Origin: Defluviibacillus sp043739385
Lineage (GTDB): Bacteria > Pseudomonadota > Gammaproteobacteria > Burkholderiales > Burkholderiaceae_C
Direction of reading: 5' to 3'
Length of the DNA stretch: 64,000 bases
NCBI GenBank assembly: GCA_043739385.1
Contig: JAYUED010000178.1
Coordinates: forward strand, 19,990 to 83,989
The stretch's first letter is position 1, and each line of letters starts with the position of its first letter. Below, one piece after another: positions 51,379 through 60,561 of the stretch. Under the pieces are notes generated by a model. The model saw only the letters and a program-made list of their open reading frames with translations. It ran no database searches and was not told the DNA's origin. The position numbers were made by a program, and so were the translations under genes.

Positions 51379-52365
51379 ATGCGCCCGTCACGCCTACTGT
51401 CCAAACTTGTCCGACATACCCTGGCAGCCAGCATCAGCTTGTTGCTCGCGACCAGTGCGCTGTCCCAAACCTACCCCTCCAAGCCTGTCAAGTTGATCGT
51501 GCCCTACCCTCCAGGTGGCCCAACTGACACAGTTGCCAGGGTAATTGGGCAAAAGCTCTCTCTCCAGACCGGTCAGCAGTTCATCGTCGAAAACCGCCCT
51601 GGTGCAGGGGCGAACACGGGGGCCGAGGCGGTAGCACGCAGCCCCGCAGATGGCTACACCTTGCTGATCGCCACCACCGCCCATGCGATTAACCCGTCCT
51701 TGTTCAAAAACCTGACTTACCAGATCGTCAAAGACTTTGCTCCGGTGTCGCTTCTCACCAGTGGGCCACTGGTCATTGTGGTTAACCCAGCGCTGCCAGT
51801 AAAGAATGTGAGTGAACTGATAGCACTAGCCAAGTCCGCGCCTGACACCCTGAACTTTGCCTCTTCAGGCAATGGCCAATCGACCCACCTTGCCGCTGAA
51901 CTGTTCAACGCTAGCGCAGGCATCAAAATCAGCCACGTCCCTTATAAAGGCAGCGCCCCCGCACTGACCGACACCATGGGCGACCAGACGCAAGTGATGT
52001 TCGACACCATGCTCTCGGCCATGCCGCACGTCAAAGCAGGCAAACTGCGCGCCATCGCCGTGACCAGCGCCAAGCGCTCGCCCGCTGCACCTGACCTGCC
52101 CACAGTGGCGGAATCTGGCCTGCCGGGCTACGAGGCCATCGCCTGGAATGGACTGCTAGCCCCAGCAGGCACACCCAAGGAAGTGCTGGCCAAGCTGAGC
52201 ACTGAGTTACGCAAGGCACTGGAGCAACCGGACGTCAAAGAGCGCTTTGACGCACAAGGCTTCACTGCGGCCTGGACTACCCCTGAGGCGTTTGCCGAAT
52301 TCATCAACGTAGAAGTGGCCAAATGGGCGCGGGTGGTCAAGGTCTCGGGTGCCACGGTGGAGTAA
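51379..52365 (+). CDS. Bug/TctC-family periplasmic substrate-binding receptor (first)
   Basis: Bug proteins are solute receptors greatly expanded in Burkholderiales. A signal peptide ends near SALSQ (residue 30). The mature protein starts with the typical YPSKPVKLIVPYPPGGPTD. It also has ENRPGAGANTGAE, the SSGNGQSTHLAAELF motif, HVPYKGSAPALTD, TVAESGLPGYEAIAWNGLLAPAGTP and a C-terminal WARVV. Its 328 residues are typical. AAGGAAT precedes the ATG. No tctAB membrane genes are present, so it may sense or deliver the acid catabolised by this cluster. Confidence 0.92.
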   Translation: MRPSRLLSKLVRHTLAASISLLLATSALSQTYPSKPVKLIVPYPPGGPTDTVARVIGQKLSLQTGQQFIVENRPGAGANTGAEAVARSPADGYTLLIATTAHAINPSLFKNLTYQIVKDFAPVSLLTSGPLVIVVNPALPVKNVSELIALAKSAPDTLNFASSGNGQSTHLAAELFNASAGIKISHVPYKGSAPALTDTMGDQTQVMFDTMLSAMPHVKAGKLRAIAVTSAKRSPAAPDLPTVAESGLPGYEAIAWNGLLAPAGTPKEVLAKLSTELRKALEQPDVKERFDAQGFTAAWTTPEAFAEFINVEVAKWARVVKVSGATVE

Positions 52366-52369
52366 TCGC

Positions 52370-53274
52370 ATGATTAACTACCGCCAGCTGATGGACTGGC
52401 ACTTCTCTCCCATAGAACAGACCTACACCGCTGACGACTGCATGCGCTACGCACTGGCGCTAGGCTTGGGCAACGACCCAATGGATACAGGCCAGCTGCA
52501 GTTCGTCAACGACACCATGGCAGGAACACCTCTCGCTATGCCAACGATGGCCGTGGTGCTGGGCTTCCCCGGCTCCTGGATGCAAGACCCGGCCACAGGC
52601 ATTGATTTTTCCCAAATAGTCCACGGCGAAGAGCGCACTGTGCTGCACCGGGCTCTGCCAGTCGCAGCCACCGTCATCGCACAGCACCGCGTCACCGCCA
52701 TCGTAGACAAAGGGCCAGGACGCGGAGCCACGGTTACCTACAACAAGGACTTGTTTGACAAGGCCAGCGGCGACAAACTAGCAACGGTCACCCACACCAC
52801 GTTTGCGCGCGGGGATGGCGGGTTTTCGGTGAAAGACGGGTTGAGCGATGCATCGCCACCCGCACCACCCAAACCGCCCTCAGGTGTGCCAGACCGCGTA
52901 CAAGAAATCCGCACGCTGCCCCAACAAGCACTGCTCTACCGCCTGTGCGCTGACCGGAACCCCCTGCATTCGCAACCTGAGGTGGCCCAAGCAGCGGGCT
53001 TTACACGCCCCATCCTGCATATGGCCTGTGTACCTACGGCATCGCTGCCCGTGCCTTGCTGGCGAGCTGGGGTGACAACAGGCCCGAGAGACTGCGCAGC
53101 TTGTTTGCACGGTTCTCGGCACCCGTGCTACCGGGCGAGACGATTCGCATGGAGATGTACCGTGGCTTGCCGAGCGCGGCCACGACAACCACCGTCGCAG
53201 TCCAGTTTCGCGCCATCGCGGTTGAGCGTGGGGTTGTGGTGCTGGACGCTGGTCACGCCGAGATCGCCGTTTAA
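52370..53274 (+). pseudogene. MaoC-type acyl-CoA dehydratase/hydratase, interrupted by a 2-bp insertion
   Basis: The first 217 codons (52370-53020) match a two-module MaoC/FAS1-like dehydratase (MINYRQLMDWHFSPIEQTYTADDC..., RNPLHSQPEVAQAAGFTRPILH). The expected continuation GLCTYGIAARALLASWGDN...AEIAV is present from 53023 to 53274 in another frame. The join reads CATATGG where CATGG would restore the frame, so an extra AT (53021-53022) breaks the gene. An intact product would be 300 residues. As sequenced, translation runs out of frame to 53344. This is either a recent mutation or an assembly/sequencing error. It lies 4 bases after the first Bug gene. Confidence 0.85.
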
Positions 53275-53351
53275 TTTTTGCTTTCCTTGCTTTCCTTCTT
53301 TTCGCGCGCCTTCACGCCAATGTCTCAATCTACGTAACCCATAAGGCCACC

Positions 53352-54356
53352 ATGTCCGCACTGCCCTTCCCTTCGTTAGACGCCAACCTTACACGCCGCC
53401 AAGCGCTGACCACCGCCGCTGCATCGCTCACCACCCTTGCATTCCCTGCATTCGCACAGGTTTATCCCACGCGCCAAGTGCGCTTCACGGTGCCGTTTCC
53501 CGCCGGTGGGCCAGTGGACACTACAGCCCGTGTGCTGGCGCAAAAACTGTCCGAACTTTGGGGTCAAACCGCCATCGTGGACAACCGTGCAGGCGCAGGC
53601 GGCATCGTAGGTGCAGAGATAGCGGCTAAGCTGCCAGCCGACGGCTACAACCTCTTTGTGTGCAGCATTCACCACGCGGTATTGCCTAGCATGAAGCCTA
53701 AGTTGCCCTATGACATTGAAAAGGACTTTATGCCCGTGAGTTTCGGAGCCATGTTCCCTGTGGTGCTGGTCGCCCACCCCTCATTGCCGGTCAAAAATGT
53801 GGCCGAACTGATTGCGTTGGCCAAAAAGCAGCCTAGCAAACTCAGCTTCAGCTCATCAGGCAACGGCGGAGGCACGCATTTGGCAGGCGAGCTGTTCAAC
53901 ATGCAGGCGGGCACCAGCTTGCTGCATGTTCCGTACAAAGGCAGCGCTCCTGCGATGACTGATTTACTGGGGGGCCAAGTTCAGCTTATGTTCAGCGATG
54001 CCCCCACCGCTTTGCAGCACATCAAGAGTGGAAAAATACGCGCCCTGGGCGTTGCCAGCGTCCACCGTTCAGCCCTGCTGCCCGATGTACCCACCATTGC
54101 AGAATCAGGCTTGCCCGGCTACGAGGCCTACTCATGGGCCGGCATTGTGGCTCCCGCGGGTACGCCCAAGGAAATCGTAGTGCGGCTGAGTGCGGACATC
54201 GGTAAGGTACTGAGTCAGCCTGACGTGAAGCAGCGCCTCTATGAGGCAGGTGCTGAAGCCATGCCCACCACGCCAGAGCAGTTCGCCCAGATGCTGCGCA
54301 CCGAAATCGTCAAATGGGGCAAGGTGGTCAAGGCGGCCAACATCCAGTCAGATTGA
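53352..54356 (+). CDS. Bug/TctC-family periplasmic substrate-binding receptor (second)
   Basis: A twin-arginine-like leader (NLTRRQALTTAAASLTTLAFPAFAQ) precedes the Bug domain YPTRQVRFTVPFPAGGPVD. DNRAGAGGIVGAE, SSGNGGGTHLAGELF, HVPYKGSAPAMTD, TIAESGLPGYEAYSW and a C-terminal WGKVV follow. It has 334 residues. It is clearly paralogous to the receptor at 51379 but diverged, so the two may serve different ligands or compartments of the same pathway. Confidence 0.92.
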   Translation: MSALPFPSLDANLTRRQALTTAAASLTTLAFPAFAQVYPTRQVRFTVPFPAGGPVDTTARVLAQKLSELWGQTAIVDNRAGAGGIVGAEIAAKLPADGYNLFVCSIHHAVLPSMKPKLPYDIEKDFMPVSFGAMFPVVLVAHPSLPVKNVAELIALAKKQPSKLSFSSSGNGGGTHLAGELFNMQAGTSLLHVPYKGSAPAMTDLLGGQVQLMFSDAPTALQHIKSGKIRALGVASVHRSALLPDVPTIAESGLPGYEAYSWAGIVAPAGTPKEIVVRLSADIGKVLSQPDVKQRLYEAGAEAMPTTPEQFAQMLRTEIVKWGKVVKAANIQSD

Positions 54357-54416
54357 ACACCCACATACCAAGCGACTCGACCCCACACAACCCTAGACCA
54401 CCTCATTAAGCCCCCT

Positions 54417-56513
54417 ATGTCTGACCTTCTAGCGTCTGCACTCAACCCTCAGTCCATCGCCATCATTGGTGCATCCGACAACATCCACAAAATTGGCGGT
54501 CGCCCGATCGACTACATGCGGCGCATGGGCTACCAGGGACGGCTTTACCCCATCAACCCTAGTCGCGCCGAAATTCAAGGCCTGCGCAGCTACCCAGGGC
54601 TGGACGATTTGCCCGAAGTGCCCGACTTGGCAATAGTGATCGTAGGCGGTGACCAGACCGTGCCCATGGTGGAAGCCTGCGCAGCACGCGGCGTCAAGTC
54701 CACCATCGTGATGGCGTCTGGTTTTGGAGAGACTGGGCCAGTGGGGCAAGCGTTACAGCAGCGGATGGTGCGTAGCGCCAAGGCAGCGGGTATGCGCCTG
54801 ATTGGCCCCAACACCCAGGGTTTGGCCAACTTTGGCACTGGCGCTATTGCCAGCTTTTCAACCCTGTTCACAGAAGCGCCACCTGCTGACGGCCCTATCG
54901 GTATCGTCAGCCAGAGCGGCGGCATTAGCGCCATGACCTATGGCCTGCTGCGCGGGCGGGGCTTGGGCGTGCGCCATGTCCACGCCACCGGCAACGAAGC
55001 GGATGTAAGCGTGGCCGATCTGGCCTGGGCAGTGGCGCACGATCCTGATGTGCGGTTGCTTTTGCTTTACATGGAAAACATCGCCAACCCGGCCCTGCTG
55101 GCGCGCACGGCCGAATACGCACGCGCACGCGACCTCCCTATCGTCGCAGTCAAGGCCGGGCGTTCGGCCAGCGGACAGAAAGCGGCGGCATCGCATACCG
55201 GCGCATTGGCCAATGAAGACCGCGTGGTTGATGCGTTCTTCCAGCGACACGGTATCTGGCGGGTACGAGATCCTCATGCCTTGGCGCTATGTGCGGAAGG
55301 CTACCTCAAAGGCTGGCGACCCTTGGGTCGGCGCTTGGTCGTCATCAGCAACTCTGGGGCCAGCTGTGTGATGGCGGCGGATGCCTCTGAAGCGCTTGCC
55401 CTACCGATAGCCCAGCTAGCACCTGAAACCCAGCGTGACGTGGCAGCCTGCCTGCCAGGTTTTGCCACCACCACCAACCCGATCGACATCACCGCCGCCC
55501 TGCTGTCCAACAGCCAACTGTTCGGTGATGTGCTGCCCATCGTGGCGAGTGACCCTGCTGCAGACATGCTGTTTATCCATATTCCAGTAGCTGGTGCAGG
55601 CTACGACGTAGAAGCTTTCGCGCGCGACACGGCTCAATTCGCCACCGTCAGCGGTAAGCCTGTCGCCGTGGCAGCATGGCAAGAGCCTGTTGCCGCCGCC
55701 TTCAGGGCGCAAGGCGTTGCCACTTACGCCAACGAGCATGAAGCGCTGAGCGTACTGGCACAAATCGCCTCGCATACCGCGCTGATGCGCAAGCCTGCGA
55801 TGAACTGGGACAGTGCAGACACTTCAGCCCACTTGTTGGCGGCAGGTGAAAAAGGCTTCCTCAATGAAGCAGACAGCTTGGAACTGCTGGCAAAGTGCGG
55901 CATCCCTGTGGTGCCACATCAACTTTGCCGTAATACCGACGAAGCGCAATCGGCCTTCACAACGCTGACTGAACTTGGCGGATCAGTGGCCGTCAAAGCC
56001 TGCTCGCGCGATGTACCGCACAAATCAGAGCACGGCTTGGTCGCGCTGAACGTGCGCAGCGCAGCAGACACCTCACAGCTGTTTACGCAGCAGTGGCGCA
56101 AGTTAGCCGAGCTGGGTGCGGCGCAAGACGGCGTGATCGTCGCGACTATGCACAAAGGACGCCACGAATGTATGGTGGGGGCGCACCTTGACCCGGTGTT
56201 CGGCCCGGTCGTCGTTGTGGGCGACGGCGGCAAGTACGTTGAAGCATTGCAAGACGTTGCACTGCTGGTGCCTCCATTTAATACCCAAGAGGTTCTAAGC
56301 GCCCTACGTAGCCTGCGAATAGCCCCGCTGCTGGAAGGCGTGCGGGGTGAGCCTTCGCTTGACGTGGATGCACTAGCCGCTTTGGCCGTGCAAGTGGGTC
56401 AGCTGATCTGTGCCGCTGATGGTCGCATTGCATCTATAGATTTGAATCCCGTGATGATCGGGGCCGTGGGCGAAGGCGTGATTGTGGTGGATGCTTTGAT
56501 CGAGAGCAGATAA
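54417..56513 (+). CDS. ADP-forming acyl-CoA synthetase (acetate-CoA ligase family)
   Basis: This fused-subunit enzyme makes acyl-CoA from a free acid, CoA and ATP through a phosphohistidine. The N-terminal CoA-binding domain has SIAIIGASDNIHKIGGRP and GPNTQGLANF. The succinyl-CoA-ligase-like domain has SQSGGISAM and the phospho-His260 in AASHTGALANEDRV. The C-terminal ATP-grasp domain (about 480-698) has VAVKACSRDVPHKSEHGLVAL and ECMVGAHLDPVFGPVVVVGDGG. The length of 698 residues is typical. It would activate the substrate of the cluster's catabolic enzymes. Confidence 0.92.
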   Translation: MSDLLASALNPQSIAIIGASDNIHKIGGRPIDYMRRMGYQGRLYPINPSRAEIQGLRSYPGLDDLPEVPDLAIVIVGGDQTVPMVEACAARGVKSTIVMASGFGETGPVGQALQQRMVRSAKAAGMRLIGPNTQGLANFGTGAIASFSTLFTEAPPADGPIGIVSQSGGISAMTYGLLRGRGLGVRHVHATGNEADVSVADLAWAVAHDPDVRLLLLYMENIANPALLARTAEYARARDLPIVAVKAGRSASGQKAAASHTGALANEDRVVDAFFQRHGIWRVRDPHALALCAEGYLKGWRPLGRRLVVISNSGASCVMAADASEALALPIAQLAPETQRDVAACLPGFATTTNPIDITAALLSNSQLFGDVLPIVASDPAADMLFIHIPVAGAGYDVEAFARDTAQFATVSGKPVAVAAWQEPVAAAFRAQGVATYANEHEALSVLAQIASHTALMRKPAMNWDSADTSAHLLAAGEKGFLNEADSLELLAKCGIPVVPHQLCRNTDEAQSAFTTLTELGGSVAVKACSRDVPHKSEHGLVALNVRSAADTSQLFTQQWRKLAELGAAQDGVIVATMHKGRHECMVGAHLDPVFGPVVVVGDGGKYVEALQDVALLVPPFNTQEVLSALRSLRIAPLLEGVRGEPSLDVDALAALAVQVGQLICAADGRIASIDLNPVMIGAVGEGVIVVDALIESR

Positions 56514-56609
56514 ACCTAGTGACGCTAAGATGGTTGCTCCAGCGATGACGTGAAGCCACCGCCTGCCGCCCCTCACCCATCACCCCCAAAACCTTTGCAC
56601 CCGCACAAC

Positions 56610-57050
56610 ATGACACGTCGCAACATACTCCAAACCCTTGCTGCCGGTGGTATTGCTATTATTTCAATAGCTTCATCTGCACAACCTGTAAGTAAGAGCA
56701 GCATAAAACGCTACAAAATCGTAATCCAAGTTAGCGACAACGACCCCGCCAAATGGAATCTGGCACTCAATAACGCCAAAAACCTGCAGGACGACGTAGG
56801 CGCGGCCAACGTAGACATTGAGATCGTGGCCTATGGGCCTGGCATCGGCATGCTGCAAATAGAGTCACCGACAGGCGCACGTATTGCCGACGCGATCAAG
56901 GCTGGCGTGCAGGTCGCCGCCTGTGAGAACACCATGCGCAGCCAAAAGCTGGCCAAAGACGACATGCTGCCAGCCATCAGCTACGTACCAGCAGGTGTGA
57001 CCGAGATCCTGCGGCGTCAGAGTGACGGCTGGGCTTATTTGCGACCCTAG
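56610..57050 (+). CDS. DsrE/DsrF-like exported protein
   Basis: The 146-residue product starts with a twin-arginine-type leader (MTRRNILQTLAAGGIAIISIASSAQ). One DsrE-like alpha/beta domain follows (YKIVIQVSDNDPAKWNLALNNAKNLQDD, VDIEIVAYGPGIGML, VQVAACENTMRSQKLAKDDM). The Cys in AACENTM is the position used by sulfur-relay members. I chose ATG 56610 because it starts the leader; a GTG at 56550 is in frame. A perfect 17-nt palindrome encodes part of the leader's hydrophobic core. The role is unknown. Confidence 0.85.
   Translation: MTRRNILQTLAAGGIAIISIASSAQPVSKSSIKRYKIVIQVSDNDPAKWNLALNNAKNLQDDVGAANVDIEIVAYGPGIGMLQIESPTGARIADAIKAGVQVAACENTMRSQKLAKDDMLPAISYVPAGVTEILRRQSDGWAYLRP
56655..56671. repeat. 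17-nt palindrome GCTAT-N7-ATAGC in the DsrE-like gene
   Basis: GCTATT/AATAGC arms. Read in frame as Ala-Ile-Ile-Ser-Ile-Ala within the Tat leader. Confidence 0.8.
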
Positions 57051-57138
57051 GCGCTAGTTTGCGACCAGACATGCTGCATTACAACATTTACAACGATTGT
57101 CAAAAAATTGTCACTAAATGGTCATAGACTCGCCGCCT

Positions 57139-58473
57139 ATGACGTTTCACTATTCCCCCTCCTGCTATGCACTCGCGCTCGCCAGCCTGCTACCCGCCCT
57201 GGCCGCCGCCCAAGACGCTGAACCCGAACGGTGGACAGCCAAATTTCAATCGACTTACATCTGGCAAAAAAAACCCTCATTCCGTGCGGCCTATTCAGGG
57301 GACAACAGCCTGTCGCCTAACGCAGAAAAAAGCTACTCATTCACCAGCACCGCCTTTTTAGGTCTGCGGGCAGGACCTAACACCGAGTTCTACTTCAACC
57401 CTGAAAGTGTGCAGGGTGTCCCCATGTCGCGGCTCACAGGCTTGGGAGGCTTAACGAATGGGGAACTTCAGAAGACCTCTGGATCGAGCATGCGGTTTTA
57501 CCGCGCACGGGCCTTTATGCGCCACACCTGGGGCTTGGGCGGCGACCGTGAAAAAGTGGAGGCTGACTTGAACCAACTTGCTGGCCTGCGCGATAAAAAC
57601 CGTGTGGTGTTGACCCTGGGCAACCTGGCAACAAGTGATATTTTCGACGATAACAGCTACGCCCACGATGGACGTACCGACTTCATGAACTGGGGATTTT
57701 TAACCCACGGCTCCTATGATTTCGCGGCCGATGCACGCGGCTACTCATGGGGCGCTGCTGTTGAATACTACAAAGACGATTGGGTACTGCGCGCAGGCCG
57801 CTTCGCCATGCCCAAGGAGTCCAACGGCTTGGCACTGGATTTTTCTATCTTCAAACACTATGGTGACCAGATTGAGCTCGAAAAGGGCTATACGCTGGCG
57901 GGTCTTCCTGGCAAAGTTCGGCTTCTGGCCTACCGCAATGTGGCGGTGATGGGTGGCTTCAGCGACGCCCTGACCTACGCAAGCGCCAACAACACCAGCC
58001 CCGATGTAGGGCCGGTGCGCAAAGAGCGCAGCAAGCGCGGCTGGGGCATCAACCTGGAGCAAGCGCTGTCGCCCAGTGTCGGCTTGTTCGCACGGCTGGG
58101 CAAGAATGACGGCGCAACAGAAACCTTTGCGTTTGCCGAGATTGACCAGTCAGCGTCTTTTGGCACTGTGATCAACGGCGCAATGTGGGGACGGGGTACT
58201 GACGCTGCAGGTATAGCGCAGGCAAGACATGGTCTGTCACAAGCGCACCGGAACTTTTTGTCAGCCGGTGGTTACGGGTATTTTGTGGGCGATGGACGGC
58301 TGACTTATCGTACAGAAATCATCACAGAAGCTTATTACCGCGTCGGATTTGATCTTCCTCGTTTGAACAATACAGCGCTAACGTTGGGTGTCCAATACAT
58401 TCAAAATCCTGCCTACAACGCTGACCGGGGACCAGTGAAAGTAGCATCGGTACGGCTGCACACAGAGTTTTAG
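57139..58473 (+). CDS. OprB-like carbohydrate porin
   Basis: A signal peptide ends at LLPALAAAQ. The mature protein has many amphipathic strands and ends in the outer-membrane Phe signature (VRLHTEF). Motifs such as FQSTYIWQKKPSFRAAYSG, RFYRARAFMRHTWGLGGD, FDDNSYAHDGRTDFMNW, GYSWGAAVEYYKDDWVLRAGRF and LGVQYIQNPAYNADRGPV are those of the OprB family. It probably passes sugars or small acids. I chose ATG 57139 for the signal peptide; ATG 57118 adds seven residues. Its stop overlaps the candidate tRNA-Gly promoter. Confidence 0.85.
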   Translation: MTFHYSPSCYALALASLLPALAAAQDAEPERWTAKFQSTYIWQKKPSFRAAYSGDNSLSPNAEKSYSFTSTAFLGLRAGPNTEFYFNPESVQGVPMSRLTGLGGLTNGELQKTSGSSMRFYRARAFMRHTWGLGGDREKVEADLNQLAGLRDKNRVVLTLGNLATSDIFDDNSYAHDGRTDFMNWGFLTHGSYDFAADARGYSWGAAVEYYKDDWVLRAGRFAMPKESNGLALDFSIFKHYGDQIELEKGYTLAGLPGKVRLLAYRNVAVMGGFSDALTYASANNTSPDVGPVRKERSKRGWGINLEQALSPSVGLFARLGKNDGATETFAFAEIDQSASFGTVINGAMWGRGTDAAGIAQARHGLSQAHRNFLSAGGYGYFVGDGRLTYRTEIITEAYYRVGFDLPRLNNTALTLGVQYIQNPAYNADRGPVKVASVRLHTEF

Positions 58474-58498
58474 CAGCCCTAATTGACGGGGGTAGAAT
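58470..58498 (+). promoter_or_regulatory. Candidate promoter of tRNA-Gly
   Basis: TTAGCA (58470-58475) and TAGAAT (58493-58498) are 17 bases apart, 70 bases upstream of the tRNA. The -35 overlaps the porin stop codon. A hairpin AGTTGTT/AACAACT (58541-58561) ends six bases before the tRNA. Confidence 0.4.
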
Positions 58499-58567
58499 GA
58501 CTATCTGGCCAGTCCAGCCAAGGCCGTCTACGATTTAAAAAGTTGTTTTCAATCAACAACTCACATT

Positions 58568-58641
58568 GCGGGTGTAGTTCAATGGCAGAACGCTAGCTTC
58601 CCAAGCTCGATACGTGAGTTCGATTCTCATCACCCGCTCCA
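58568..58641 (+). tRNA. tRNA-Gly(CCC)
   Basis: The 74-base tRNA has the acceptor stem GCGGGTG/CACCCGC, the D-arm GTTCAATGGCAGAAC, the anticodon loop TTCCCAA (anticodon CCC) on stem CTAGC/GCTCG with one mismatch, the T-loop GTTCGATTC, and an encoded CCA. It is close to E. coli tRNA-Gly(CCC). Confidence 0.96.
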
Positions 58642-58665
58642 ATTCAATGCATGCTGGCCACAGCT

Positions 58666-59820
58666 TCAGACCATCTCAACCCGATTACGCCCTCGGGATT
58701 TCGCCAAGTACATAGCACTATCGGCCAGTTTGAGCAGTTCATCCAACGAACCTCGACCGGCAATGTTCGCAACGCCAATGCTGACGGTAAATCGAATATT
58801 GTGTTGCGGTGAAATCACCCGAGTGGCATGTATGGCAGTGCGTATGCGCTCCGCCACAATACGGGATGCACTTGGGGTGGTGTCAGGCAAAAGCACCATG
58901 AATTCTTCACCACCAAAACGTCCCAACAAATCCTCACGGCGCAAACAGGTTCGGGTGATTTCGGTGAACCGACGCAGAACCAAATCACCTGCTGAGTGGC
59001 CATAACGATCGTTCACCTGTTTGAAATGGTCTAAATCCAGCACCAGCATCGCAGTGTGGCGCTGCATGCGCAGGGCACGGCTAATTTCAGCCTCGGCAAG
59101 GTTTAAGAAGCCACGTCGGGAGTAAGCCCCCGTCAATACATCGTGGCTGACCAGGTATTCCAGTTCATCCTTTAGGCGGTCGAATGCCATCAGTACCAAG
59201 CCGACGGTCACCGCCATGACAACACTGGGGTAAAAAATTGAAAAAATATCGTAAAGCTTGCCGGAGGCCTCGAGCGCTACCACTGGCTGGTGAACCAATG
59301 CGAATGTGCCGCGAGCACAGGTGACCAGCACCAGCACCCCCAGAAAAAATCCAGTGTGCAGCTTGCTGAAGCGAAACTGGGGCTCACCTACACGACCAAT
59401 AAGCACCAAGTACAGACAACTAATAAGCATCACCATGCTGGTGGCGCCGTTCACAGTCACTCGAGCCCAAAGCAGTGGTGTACCGTACAAAAACCACAAA
59501 ATGATAAAGGCATTCAGCACCACGGGAACGGCCATCCAAGCCATGTGCTCTTTGCGCCCGTGAAACTGACATAGTCCGCTGTAAAGCAACAGAATGCCAG
59601 CCTGAAGCAGCAGCGCACTCAGCACCATCGAGAAAAAATCGGGTGAAATACCACGGGTCGCTGCCAGCAGCATTGCGCAACCCACTAGGCAAAAAGACCA
59701 ACTCCAGCGCTGGATACCTTTGATATTAAGTGGAAAACTGCGCGCTTGAAAGTGAAAGACGACCGCCATCAGCAAAGCGGAAATCGCCACACTCAGTGTT
59801 ATGCGTGGATCGAGTTCCAT
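58666..59820 (-). CDS. Membrane-bound GGDEF diguanylate cyclase
   Basis: The N-terminal half (about 1-215) contains six or seven hydrophobic helices, forming a multi-pass sensor. The C-terminal GGDEF domain has HDVLTGAYSRRGFL, LDLDHFKQVNDRYGHSAGD, the active site GGEEF and an RRED inhibitory site five residues before it. It ends shortly after KSRGRNRVEM. The 384-residue product should make c-di-GMP in response to an unknown membrane signal. It is convergent with tRNA-Gly. Confidence 0.92.
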   Translation of the reverse strand: MELDPRITLSVAISALLMAVVFHFQARSFPLNIKGIQRWSWSFCLVGCAMLLAATRGISPDFFSMVLSALLLQAGILLLYSGLCQFHGRKEHMAWMAVPVVLNAFIILWFLYGTPLLWARVTVNGATSMVMLISCLYLVLIGRVGEPQFRFSKLHTGFFLGVLVLVTCARGTFALVHQPVVALEASGKLYDIFSIFYPSVVMAVTVGLVLMAFDRLKDELEYLVSHDVLTGAYSRRGFLNLAEAEISRALRMQRHTAMLVLDLDHFKQVNDRYGHSAGDLVLRRFTEITRTCLRREDLLGRFGGEEFMVLLPDTTPSASRIVAERIRTAIHATRVISPQHNIRFTVSIGVANIAGRGSLDELLKLADSAMYLAKSRGRNRVEMV

Positions 59821-59920
59821 AGCCGAGATCAGATGCCGTTTCTAAAAAAATGAGGGTTCAATACCCCTTAAGCCCTCCGAGTTTAACCGTGAGCCCAAAA
59901 GAAAGGGCCCAGATCGTGAT

Positions 59921-60559
59921 TTAACCCAGCTTTACGCCGGTCTTTGACTGCAAAAGCTCCATTGTCACGCCGGGCGCCATTTCCACGACTTTCAAGCCGT
60001 TCGGTGTCACGTCCATCACGGCTAAATCAGTAATGATGCGATTAACCACCCTCACGCCTGTCAGCGGCAGGGTGCAGGCGTCAAGAATTTTGAGGTCAAT
60101 GGTGCCGTCTTTTTTCTTGGCAACATGCTCCATGAGCACGATCACACGCTTCACGCCGGCTACCAAATCCATGGCCCCCCCCATACCCTTGACCATCTTG
60201 CCAGGGATCATCCAGTTCGCCAGATCACCCTTCGCGCTGACCTGCATTGCACCCAAAATGCTCAAATTAATCTTGCCACCACGGATCATGGCAAAGCTGT
60301 CGTGGCTGCCAAAAATGGACGAGCCGGGCAGCGTGGTTACGGTTTGTTTGCCCGCATTGATGAGGTCAGCATCGACATTTTCTTCACTAGGGAATGGACC
60401 GATGCCCAACATACCGTTTTCAGATTGCAGCCAAACTTCTTTGTCTGCAGGCACATGGTTGGCTACCAGCGTGGGAATGCCAATACCTAGGTTCACATAA
60501 AATCCGTCTTCGAGTTCTTGGGCCGCACGTGCCGCCATTTGGTCTTGAGTCCAAGCCAT
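59921..60559 (-). CDS. scoB: 3-oxoacid CoA-transferase subunit B
   Basis: This is the beta subunit of succinyl-CoA:3-ketoacid (acetoacetate) CoA-transferase. The catalytic Glu47 is in the signature SENGMLGIGP. VNLGIGIPTLVANHVP and GGKINLSILGAMQVSAKGDLANWMIPGKMVKGMGGAMDLVAG follow. The length of 212 residues is typical. The ATG is two bases after the scoA stop, so the subunits are translationally coupled. Confidence 0.94.
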   Translation of the reverse strand: MAWTQDQMAARAAQELEDGFYVNLGIGIPTLVANHVPADKEVWLQSENGMLGIGPFPSEENVDADLINAGKQTVTTLPGSSIFGSHDSFAMIRGGKINLSILGAMQVSAKGDLANWMIPGKMVKGMGGAMDLVAGVKRVIVLMEHVAKKKDGTIDLKILDACTLPLTGVRVVNRIITDLAVMDVTPNGLKVVEMAPGVTMELLQSKTGVKLG

Positions 60560-60561
60560 GA

